From Echinometra lucunter (taxonomy: Eukaryota > Echinodermata > Echinoidea > Camarodonta > Echinometridae), in contig CM057162.1 of NCBI GenBank assembly GCA_029962745.1, positions 9,798,408-9,862,407 on the forward strand: a stretch of 64,000 bases of DNA, written 5' to 3'. A model generated the notes under the pieces. That model saw nothing but the letters and a program-made list of their open reading frames with translations. It had not been told where the DNA came from and ran no database searches. The first letter of the stretch is position 1. Every line of letters begins with the position of its first letter. The translations under genes and the position numbers were made by a program. Below, in pieces: positions 37,746 to 46,874 of the stretch.

Positions 37746-37902
37746 CAGTGAAACTTGTATAAAGACCACCCAAAGGAGACGAGAAACGCAGTCTATGAGC
37801 AGGTGGTCATTATGAACAGGTTCCTTTAATACATGTTTCAATGGGAAACAAAAATTGCGGTCTTTCTTGGCAGGTAGTCACTAAAGCAGGATGGTGTGAC
37901 TG
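37746..37902. mobile_element. pogo/mariner-type MITE with TA target site
   Basis: 157 bases flanked by TA at 37744-37745 and 37903-37904. Left end CAGTGAAACTTGTATAAAGA; right end, read inward, CAGTCACACCATCCTGC. Similar in design to the element at 5037 but a different subfamily. Confidence 0.65.
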
Positions 37903-38039
37903 TACAGGATTTTTGTTCAAAGTTCAAAATTGTCTAGAATTAACCGAACATATGTAATGCATACATGTACTCACATATTCATTTTTATCCAGCCTTGTCT
38001 CATCCCTTTTAACATTTTGCTTGTGGTTTGACTTTACAG

Positions 38040-38124
38040 ATACCATGATGGGTCTAGTCTCTTTCCCAAGCTCAACGACTGTGCACACTTCCACTACGAT
38101 CATGTCGAGCTGGGATCAGTGCAG
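38040..38124 (+). CDS. ARHGAP32: Exon: start of the PX domain
   Basis: The acceptor is ggtttgactttacag and the donor CAG|gtttgt, which departs from consensus at +3 to +5. After a split Ser it encodes 28 residues including FPKLNDCAHFHYDHVELGS. The CAHFHY motif and the following V-E-x-G-x-x-Q match the first strand of the PX domain in ARHGAP32 and ARHGAP33 closely. It ends in phase 0. Confidence 0.96.
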
Positions 38125-39074
38125 GTTTGTCAAAACTTGATTAATGGATTATATTTTTATTGAGGCACCACTCCATTTGGAGATATTATTTAGCCATTTC
38201 AAAGGGTTTGAATCAATATGTTTTGGGGGCATTCATTTGTTCATATGTCTTAAGATTTGCCCTCCCTCATTAACATTTTTTTGAAGTAGACTGCAGCTTA
38301 GAAATGTCACATACACTGTAAGTGTACGGCTTGTGTGGGGTAATAGACCACAAATCCTTTCAGTCTGTTTGGAGGAACAAGATACCCATACTTATTTGAT
38401 AGCAAAAAAGCATGTGCAATGTATGAAATGTTGTGAGCGTTTCCACTTTCATACTAGCATTGATTATTAGACGAAAAATGGTGAGCTTTCTTTATTGAAT
38501 AAATATGTCAAAACCTATGCGATTTGTTCCATATATTCACTAACATATTCCTATATCTATACGTATTTTGTCAAAAAGTTCAGACCTATCATTTGTATCA
38601 TAAAGATTTGACAGCGGAAGAAGCAAATTGAAATATATTTTGACCCAGTTTGATTGAATGAAATATCAGTTGCCTAATCCAACTCTGTCATCTCATTATG
38701 CATTTTGACAATGATGTTTGAAAAATAGGTTTTGGTGCCCTTTTTTTTCTATTCCCCTTTTTTTTTTTCACTGGGATGGAGCTATAATTCAGTGAGCTCA
38801 TTTAAGCAGCTCTTATTAACACTGGATGAATTTATATATCATGTTACATGTAATTATGAACATCTTTTTTAGCTTGGCAGAGAGCAAGGTATTAGATTTT
38901 GCCAAATTTGGAGTGAAATTAACCGCTTAAATTCATGGAAAATCTCTTAACATTAAATGAATTAAATTAATCTAATTTTAAATTTACCACATAAGCTATG
39001 ATCTGTCAAAGTTTAATCCCCCTACATTCTAAATGGGAATAACCATTAATTTTCATTTCTCTCACTCTCCACAG
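38125..39074 (+). other. ARHGAP32: Intron 5 (950 bp)
   Basis: AT-rich, with a weak donor (gtttgt) and T runs around 38740-38770. No repeat family or coding potential recognised. Confidence 0.9.
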
Positions 39075-39314
39075 ATATCTATGCATGAGGAGTCAGAGGA
39101 CCGTACCTCTTTGATGGAGCAGAACGGGGGTGCAACCGACCTCTTGGACTGTCCCTTCACCCTCCGCATGCTGAGCCAAGGCAAGGTCTGGCTCCTCAAG
39201 AGGTGCTATGAGGACTTCAGGGTCCTTGACAAACAGCTTCACAAATGTATCTACGACAGGAGGTTCAGCCAGCTGGTGGAATTACCCAAAGGAGAGACCC
39301 TCACTGGCAGAGAG
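39075..39314 (+). CDS. ARHGAP32: Exon: core of the PX phosphoinositide-binding domain
   Basis: The acceptor is ctcactctccacag. Exactly 80 codons run to GAG|gtgcac, a weak donor; the open frame continues in the intron to a stop at 39424-39426, so intron retention would give a short tail. The exon encodes residues 150-229 of the model. KRCYEDFRVLDKQL carries the PX signature (basic, aromatic, F), and CIYDRRFSQLVELPKG corresponds to the strand and loop region. Most PX domains have a PPK or proline-rich loop here; this one keeps only LPKG, as the ARHGAP32/33 family does. An acidic, Gly-rich insert (MEQNGGATDLLD) precedes the core. Confidence 0.97.
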
Positions 39315-40310
39315 GTGCACATCCCTGTATTTCTTAATGGTTGCATCCATATCACCAGGGCCCATAGGGGTCATTACACTTTTATTATGATAGGGAATCT
39401 GTGTAGGATTATGTACACTTCAATGTAGGTCATATTAGTTTGGAGAAAACATAATGCTACATTTAAAAAAGACTTTAAGTGGCTGTATTTGAAAAGTTAC
39501 ACAAAAATGAAATTCCTGGTTTCACTGTTTATTCATTATCAAAATAATATTTTAGGTACTCAATTGGAACTCTGTCACTGTCTTCAAAAGGGTTGGGATT
39601 AATTCAGACTGATCTCAAGTCCTCCAATCAAGCACAAATTTCTTGTCTCCAGCTGTTACACAAACCATAGCACTGGATTTTATGAATAATTTTGGTGATT
39701 AATGTCATTAATTACTTTGTGCAATTAATTGCAAAAAAATCTCTAAGCTTTACTAATATAATGATATAATAACTTCCATTTATAAAACAGCTTTCAAAAT
39801 TAATAAAGATACAAAGCACATCAAACAGAGAAACACAGAAAAATCAAAACAGCGAAAGCGTCGAGATTTCACTTTATCATCACCGCACTTTAATCGCCTG
39901 ACACTACATACCACTTTGAGTTTGTACACTAGTATATTCACTTTCAATTAACAGGTGAATCATTAAATACAATGAAACTCATAAAAAATTATAAAATAAA
40001 AACTTGTAAAACCCCACCACCACTGGTGCCTCTATATATCTATTTTATTCATTTATTCGTTTATTCATTCATTTCATTATTCATTCATTTATTTATTTAT
40101 TTACTTACTTACCCATTTACTTATTTGTTATTTAGTGTTTTTATTTAAAAACAGGGTAGTCGTTTCAGACCTTAAAGCCCTGCTGTAAATAAAAGGTACA
40201 ATTTGTATTAAGTATTGTTGTGACCACGACCTCAACTCCTTATAAGACAGGGCCAAGATTTCGTCTGAATAACTTTATATTCCTCTTCTTTTCTTTTCAT
40301 TGTATACCAG
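39315..40310 (+). other. ARHGAP32: Intron 6 (1.0 kb)
   Basis: Donor gtgcac is weak. A TTTA/TTCA-type simple tract lies at about 40040-40120. Nothing else recognised. Confidence 0.88.
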
Positions 40311-40403
40311 GCTGTTAGAGCAATGCTGGCCCACTATGTCTCTCGATTCTCACAGATCGCTGGAGATATGATCAACTGTGGTCCGGTTCTCAACTGGCTT
40401 GAG
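40311..40403 (+). CDS. ARHGAP32: Exon: C-terminal helices of the PX domain
   Basis: The acceptor is ttgtataccag and the donor GAG|gtaaac, with 31 codons in phase 0 at both ends. The peptide begins AVRAMLAHYVSRFSQIAGD and ends INCGPVLNWLE. The NCGP(V/A)L-W-E ending is diagnostic of ARHGAP32/33 PX domains. The downstream intron starts with several CAAA repeats. Confidence 0.96.
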
Positions 40404-41782
40404 GTAAACAAACAAACAAACAAATAACCAAACAGACTAACAAAGAAACAAGTAAGCATCATTAATTTAAAGATGGAAGCGTGCCAACTTATAGTTAGCA
40501 TGAAAGAAAAGCTGCTTTAAACATTTGATTTTATTTATTAAAGAGGAAATCATCAAGGCTCTAACTAGAATGAAATATATTGAGCACAAGCAAAACCAAA
40601 TATTATATAATTACCTTGCATGATCTTATTTATTTAAGGACTGTGGTAGGTGCGGTGAAATAGAAACTAAAAGCATAAAGTAGAAAGTGTTTAGCACTTT
40701 CATAAATAGGCATTATTGTTGGGATTTTATTTTTGTAGTAGTAAAATCGGGGGAATTCATGGGTTAGAAGAAAGACTTAACTGTAGTATTTTCAGTAGTC
40801 CAAGTATATTTGACCTTTCATATTCCATTTTTGTCATTGTAGTTGCTAACTTTAGGTATTATTAGAATTGGAACACATAGAGTTTGCTTAGTAAATTCAT
40901 ATTCAGTGGGCTGAGTAGTGTAGTGCTTTTAATGTTTTTTTGGTGTTGTTGTTTATTATTTTTTTTATAATGCTTGTAGATTAATTAGCTACAGTATATG
41001 TTTACATGGACACTTGGAAGATTTGAAGTCCGTAATGTGCATTACGATAAACTGAAAGTAGTTGACTTAGAGGGATTACTTTACATCCCTTTTCTCTATG
41101 AAATATTTGATGCACTTTGACTAACATGATTTTTTTAATGATATATGAGCCATACTTAAAAGTCACACACAATATTCTTATACTCAAATTTTGTAGCAGA
41201 TCTTAGATCATATTTCTGCGAGTTTGATTTTGATAAATGATTAATGTAACTCTGTCTTTCTCTTTCAATTACTCCACATGCCTGACCTATGATCAATTCT
41301 AACCTTGCCCATGCCGGGTGGCTATTACCCGTGTTTCACCCCCACCCCTGTACCCCACATGCCTCTACTGAACACTACCCATGTCATTATCCCCTTCCAC
41401 CTGTAACCCCCTCCTTCTGTTTCATTTCCCCCCTCCCCGTACCACTGTACCCTTGTGTAATCCCATGCCACACTGTGTTCATTCTAACACCATCCTAACC
41501 GATGGCTGTTTCCCCCCCCCCCCCCCCCCCCGGTACCTCCGTGTGCTCCCTATTACTTACCCTATTACTGGTAACCGCTGCCAACCTACCAACCCCCTTC
41601 TGTTTAACCCCTTCCCTGTACCCAATACTCCCCCTTATTACACATACTCCATATGATTACCCCTTCCACCTAACCCTATCCCCACCTGTTATCATCCTAT
41701 ATATACCCCTCTTGTGTACCTTTCTGCACCCCATCTGCCTGCCCGTGTATCACCGTGTATCACTATGTTTTGCCTGTTTCAG
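40404..41782 (+). other. ARHGAP32: Intron 7 (1.4 kb)
   Basis: The first 880 bases are ordinary AT-rich intron. From about 41289 the sequence turns strongly C-rich and G-poor up to the acceptor of microexon 2. Confidence 0.6.
41289..41780 (+). promoter_or_regulatory. C-rich, G-poor tract upstream of microexon 2
   Basis: About 490 bases dominated by CCCC, CCCT and ACC motifs, including a run of 19 C at 41513-41531, ending at the acceptor of microexon 2. Possible binding region for poly(C)- or pyrimidine-binding splicing factors; this role is inference. It contrasts sharply with the AT-rich intron on both sides. Confidence 0.4.
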
Positions 41783-41809
41783 ATTGATAACATTGGTTGT
41801 CACGTTGAG
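41783..41809 (+). CDS. ARHGAP32: 27-nt candidate microexon 2, partial copy of the next exon
   Basis: The acceptor ttttgcctgtttcag and the donor GAG|gtaaag are both strong. The nine codons read IDNIGCHVE in phase 0, so inclusion or skipping both keep frame between ...NWLE and LDNHGNHVV.... The 27 bases match the first 27 of the exon at 57617 at 18 positions, including an 8-base and a 7-base block. Vertebrate paralogues have a single such segment. It would extend the PX-SH3 linker by a second copy of the DN-G-HV peptide. It could be a regulated cassette, or a decaying relic of an exon duplication. Confidence 0.6.
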
Positions 41810-42340
41810 GTAAAGAAACATTGCGTTTCATTTTTTTTTTTCTTTTTTTTTTTTGTGTCCATGTATGATTTTACTGAAGCATTCATCTGTTACCCTTTCC
41901 AAGCATACATTTGAACCTGCTAACTTCTGCACACATAGATTCATAGCCTTTCTCCATCACAGACTTTCACATAACTGTGTAAATAATTGTTGTCTCTCCA
42001 TGGAGCATATTGATTTACGGTTTTTCAGAAACATATCTGTCCTATCTAAGCATCTTGATATCTTAAATTTTCGTTTAGGTGTTGGAAGTTTTGATTCTCA
42101 TGTTGTGTACTTGAATCACAGTGGAAAATAATATAATATCCACAGGTCATCTGCCCTCTCTTTCATGAAATATTCAAAGCATTTATTTAATCAAAATGAA
42201 TTTCTATCATTCTGTAGCTTTCCTCCTTTTTTCCATTTATTACAATCAGGGAAGTGATGCATAGTTTAATAATTGTTATTATTGATTATTTTCTGTCATC
42301 TACACTCCCATAAAATCTTCCAATCATAATAAATACACTT

Positions 42341-43222
42341 TTTATGCCTCCGCCCACCGTAGGTGGTTGCCGGAGGCATTATGTTTTCGGGTCGTCCGTC
42401 CGTCCGTCCGTCCGTCCCGTTTTCGTTCTCGCGATAACTTAAGAACCGTTTGACAGATCAACTTCAAACTTGGCTCATGTATGCATATGGGAGGGACAAT
42501 GATCTGATTAGATTTTGGAGTTTCAAGGTCAAAGGTCAAGGTCATAGAGGTAATAATACACATAAAAATGGCTCGTTCTCGCGATAACTTAAGAACCGTT
42601 TGACAGATCAACCTCAAACTTGGCTCATGTATGCATATGGAAGGGACAATGATCTGATTAGATTTTGGGGTCACAAGGTCAAAGGTCAAAGGTCATAGAG
42701 GTCATTATGTACATAGAAATGGTTCGTTGTCACCATAACTCAACAACCATTTGACCGATCAACCTCAAACTTGGCACAGGTATGCATATGGGAGGGACAA
42801 TGTTCTGATTAGATTTTGGAGTCTCAAGGTCAAAGGTCAAGGTCATAGAGGTAATAATACACATAAAAATGGCTCGTTCTCGCGATAACTTAAGAACCAT
42901 TTGACAGATTGGCTTCAAACTTGGCTCATGTATGCACATGGAAGGGACGATGATCTGATTAGATTTGGGGGTCACAAGGTCAAAGGTCAAAGGTCATAGA
43001 GGTCATTATGTACATAGAAATGGTTCGTTTTCACCATAACTCAACAACCATTTGACCGATCAACCTCAAACTTGGCACAGGTATGCATATGGGAGGGACA
43101 CTGATCTGATTAGATTTTGGAGTCTCAAGGTCAAAGGTCAAGGTCAAAAATGTCATTGTATAAATGAAAATAAAGCAACATGAAGTGCCATTATTTCTGA
43201 TCTGGTAATGCGGAGGCATAAA
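42341..43222. repeat. Inverted-ended repeat with five tandem AGGTCA units
   Basis: TTTATGCCTCCGC at 42341-42353 and its perfect reverse complement at 43210-43222 bound 882 bases. Inside are (GTCC)n at 42392-42418 and five tandem units of about 150 bases, each with a TTTGAC(A/C)GAT...CAAACTTGGC block and a cluster of AGGTCA half-sites. Alternate units are more alike, giving a 300-base higher-order period. A palindrome TCGACCACGCGTGGTCGA follows at 43224-43241. The type is common in sea urchin and other marine deuterostome sequence as far as I know. Confidence 0.8.
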
Positions 43223-44150
43223 GTTCGACCACGCGTGGTCGAAGATTCATCTAGTTATTACGCTGTTTCTCTTATCCTTCTTCTTGCGATTACAGTTCAG
43301 TAAAGTTGTGCACAGTTTTATCATCAATTCTTTTGGCCTTTGCAACGCAATTATCATATTTTCATTCTCATCGATAAAGGGATAATCAGGGCCGCCTCTT
43401 GGAAATGAAGTGCCTTCCTCTTTTATGAAAGGAGGTTGTAGCATGGCCTGTTCCTATCGATGTAACTTCTTTTCCGTTCTCATACATAAAGAGATTTTTG
43501 TGAGGAATTTGAAATTCAAAGTAATTCCTGATCCTCTAAAAGCATGGTACCTCTCTGTTACACTGGAAATTTTCATCAGTCATTTCAACTTGCTTTTCGA
43601 AAAAAAAATGTGGCAAAGATCTCCTATTGCTACTTTGACCATAATATCATTGGTGTCATACATGATGGGTGTATAGGCAGACAAACTTGTTGCAAAAGGG
43701 GTTGCAATGGTACATCCATCATTATCTGTTAAATGAAGATAGATATTAAATAAATATATAGATCCAGTAATCCATATCTATTAGTATCTATGAATCCAAT
43801 ATGAATATGGCATAAATATATCATTCTATAAATCCAACTTTATGGATAAATTGTAACCTGTTATCATCATCATCATCATTGTTAAACATCCATTTTCCCG
43901 ACACTGAGGGTTTGGACATTTCCTTTGTGGCCATTTTTTCCAAACTTTCTTTTATTCAGCATCCGCCTGGGTGAGGCAGGATACTCTCAGATCTTCCTCC
44001 TTCCAATCTATGCTTGCATTGAATTGATATCAGTTATAGGGAATGGTTATGATATATATAACATGATATTACTATTGAAAATTCTGAATGCAGAAACAAG
44101 TATTAGCCAGTTCTGTATGGAATATGACAGCAGCATGACCTAAATGATGC

Positions 44151-44563
44151 TTAACCTATTTGTCACAGAAATTATTTAAAGCCTAATTTGATCAGCTTTT
44201 GTTCTTCAAATTGGCAACACCAACATTTTTATTTCATTGCTACATTCTTCTTATAAAACGTCATGTATCTGAAATCAATGTAAATTGACAGAAATTATGA
44301 TGAGAAGTCAAAAAGTTGCCAATTTGCAGGGAAATATGGTGATTTTTAACTTTCTATCACATTGCCAATTTAAGGATTTTAATGCTTATTTTCCTCTTAA
44401 AAATTTTCAGCATCAAACAACAAATATTGACAACCAAAATGCGTACAGTTGTGTAGAATTTTTTGCTCTTTCAGCTCATGTATTTGGTATGATTTTTAGG
44501 GCTTTGCATCAAAAGATATTAGGCCAAACCACAAAATGTGGACTTCTGTCACGAATGGGTTGA
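44151..44563 (-). mobile_element. piggyBac-type MITE, family A, inverted copy
   Basis: Reverse complement of the other copies: starts TTAACCTATTTGTCACAG and ends TGTCACGAATGGGTTGA. It gives an open frame of 92 codons that is only the repeat read through. Confidence 0.85.
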
Positions 44564-44950
44564 TATGTATCTCAAATGTAACCACTCAAAAAGTACTATA
44601 AAAGCAATTTTTCAGCTTCTGTAGGGTGACATGATTTGCTTTGGCTTCAGACACTCCAGCTCAGTTTGCATTAGGGTTTTAGGTTAGGGTTCTGCTTATT
44701 TGGTGTAGGGAACTGTTCAGTATTTGGATAGTGTACAATTGAAGCAAAGCATGTATCGTAAAACCTCTGCAGCACATATCCTCAATTATCTATCCGTCAG
44801 TGATACGTGTACACGTACATGTAGGTCAGTCATTAGATAGTAGACTGACTTTCAAGATTGGCCATAGCATCAATTTGTAGGGAAGGTTTCTCCCCTGATC
44901 ATCTCAATCATCAGTCCGCCTTTAAAGCGCCCATCTTGTGCACGGCTTAC

Positions 44951-45088
44951 CCAAAATAAACAGAGAATCTCTTACGAAGGACTTCCGGTCGGTCATCAAA
45001 GTCTGCAGCATCCCTGTTCATACTTGGCATGTTCCTGGGCCAGCTGAGTTTTCCAGCACTTTGACATGACCATCCTCTGTGTTATTTT
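44951..45088 (-). CDS. Weak candidate antisense exon in the 15.8 kb intron
   Basis: On the - strand an acceptor (cctcatttcag) borders 45088 and a donor (GG|gtaagc) borders 44951. An ATG at 45030-45028 opens 26 codons plus two bases: MPSMNRDAADFDDRPEVL, then RKRFSVYF. The peptide looks protein-like and charged, and the segment is GC-richer than its surroundings. The sense of that frame is closed by a TAA just after the acceptor, so it would have to be a first coding exon with 5' UTR. I do not recognise the protein. It might instead be a relic of a transposon gene. Confidence 0.22.
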
Positions 45089-45219
45089 CTGAAATGAGGA
45101 AAATGTGTTTTGAATATCAGGAAAGTAGTTATCCTTAGCTTCTTGGCTCCAGTAGTCTGCACAGTTTATTTGATGGTTTTGAATTGTGTCGGCCTCTACC
45201 TTTTTGCATAATATTGGTT

Positions 45220-45637
45220 TTAACCCATTCGTGACAGAGGGTCCACATTATGTGGTTTGGTTTAATAACTTTTGATGCAAAGCCCTAAAAATCATACCAA
45301 ATACATGAGCAGAAAGAGCAAAAGATTCTACACAAACTGTGCCCATTTTGGTTGCATCAATATTCATTGTTTAATGTTGAAAATTTTTCAAAGGAAAATA
45401 AGCATTAAAATCCTTAAATTGGCAATGCAATGGAAATTTTAAAATCACCATTTTCCCCTGCAAATTGGCACCTTTTTGAATTCTCTTCATACTTTTTGCC
45501 AATTTATATTTATTTCAGATACATGACTTTTTATTTTAAAAATGTAGCAACAAAAGAAAACTTTTGGTGTTGCCAATTTGAAGAATAAAAGTTGATCAAA
45601 TTAGGCTTTAAAATAAATCCTGTCACAAATGGGTTAA
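45220..45637 (+). mobile_element. piggyBac-type MITE, family A, copy 5
   Basis: TTAACCCATTCGTGACAG to TGTCACAAATGGGTTAA, about 418 bases. Its right end abuts the left arm of a foldback element that starts at 45639. Confidence 0.87.
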
Positions 45638-45638
45638 T

Positions 45639-46330
45639 GTAGATGAGGTTTAAGGTTCACCATGTGGTAAGTTCTGAAAGGACTGTGAGTTCAAGAGAGC
45701 AGAGAAAGTTGAGAGGGAGGAGAAATGGAAAGGCAAGATAGAATGAGAGAGAGAGAAGAGAGCATCTTTCTTGAGATAGGGTGAAGCAGTAACAAGGACT
45801 GTAAACCAGTTAACCCATAGCAGTACAGAGCTTTCTTAAGGTCTAAATTAATCATCTTCAATCCTCAAATTGGCAATACAAATTATTTTTTCCATGTTTA
45901 AATAGCTTGAAAAAATAAATATGGATATAACATAAACCCAAATGACATACATGTACAATTGTAAAATTTAATCAGAAATTGCCAATTTGAACACAGAAAT
46001 AGTGATTATATATCATTCACTGCATTGCCAATTTAAAGAGTTTAATGATTAGTTACACTTAAACTGCTCTAACTCGAGAACGCCGCGCCATACAGTGATG
46101 GGAATGGGCTCAAATTCATCAGTGCATTTTTCTCTTTCTGCTCATGTATGATATGTACTGCCCAACATTCTGGACCAACAGATAGTGCAAAAACATCTCC
46201 TAAAGGTGACATTGTACCTCTATGGGTTAATGAGAAGGTGATGATGAGAGAAGGCTCTAACCAGATCCTACCCTCTCCACTCACAGTCCTTTCAGAACTT
46301 ATCACATGGTGAACCGTAAACCTCATCTAC
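45639..46330. mobile_element. Foldback element holding a nested family B MITE
   Basis: Arms 45639-45690 and 46279-46330 are 52-base inverted repeats with 2 mismatches (core GTTCACCATGTG). The family B MITE at 45810-46230 lies between them. Confidence 0.75.
45810..46230 (+). mobile_element. piggyBac-type MITE, family B, copy 1
   Basis: A second family of similar size with TTAA ends: TTAACCCATAGCAGTAC at the left and GTACCTCTATGGGTTAA at the right. Internally it shares AATTGGCAA motifs with family A but not the overall sequence. It lies between the arms of a foldback element. Confidence 0.82.
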
Positions 46331-46730
46331 GTTATCAGTACCACCATGCAAACCTCCACCTAAAAAGATCTTCAAATATTGGTTTTCTATTTTACATTCT
46401 CATAGGCTGGGTGTCATAATTATTGTTCAGTTTCAAAGGAAGTTTAACTGTTATTTGATTGGTGAAGTTGGAATCCTTCACTTTGTAAATTCAGAAGCAA
46501 GGCAAGGGATCAGTTGCAACTTTAGCTCTGTATGGACACACTCCCAATGTAGGTGTTCTAATTATTAGCCAGTATTTCAAGGGAATGTGGGTTAATTAGA
46601 TATTGAAGGGGTAGGCTGAAATCCTGTCAAATTACAGTCAAAGCTTGGATCGGATGCAACTTTAGTTCTGTGTGAACATGCTTCTAGTCTCTTAGTCTGG
46701 ATGTCCTTTTTGTTTGGTATCCAGTGTCTC

Positions 46731-46874
46731 CTGGGGGACGTTTCATCAAGTGTCTTGTCAGTGACTTTACTGACAAATTTGCGCTCAGCCAGTAAGATGC
46801 AAGGATTTCAGTAGCTTATAACAGTTGTCAGAAAAAAAAATCACTGACAAGATTCTTGATGAAACACTCCCCAG
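46731..46874. mobile_element. Foldback MITE, GTTTCATCAAG family
   Basis: 144 bases with inverted arms of about 45 bases. The left starts CTGGGGGACGTTTCATCAAG and the right ends CTTGATGAAACACTCCCCAG. Shares its CTGGGG.GTTTCAT terminus with the element at 58941. Confidence 0.75.

Larger units (their letters stand above)
35294..38039 (+). other. ARHGAP32: Intron 4 (2.7 kb)
   Basis: Carries an antisense tRNA-derived SINE split by a MITE, a long-armed foldback, the 3' end of a CR1/L2-like LINE, C-rich and CT tracts (37462-37635) and a pogo-type MITE. Unique-looking sequence is limited to about 35294-35690 and 37100-37450. Confidence 0.85.

Noticed and set aside
41289..41914. Pro-rich frames on the + strand before and across microexon 2
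   Set aside because: They arise from the C-rich intronic tract; the real frame here is only the 27-nt microexon.
42342..43219. Several similar frames (TFDL.TPKSNQI.VP) on the - strand
   Set aside because: They come from the tandem units of the AGGTCA-containing repeat.
44285..44563. 92-codon frame, with near-identical frames at 25817-26137 and 35912-36193
   Set aside because: The shared protein is the family A MITE translated. Recurrence reflects the repeat and not a gene family.
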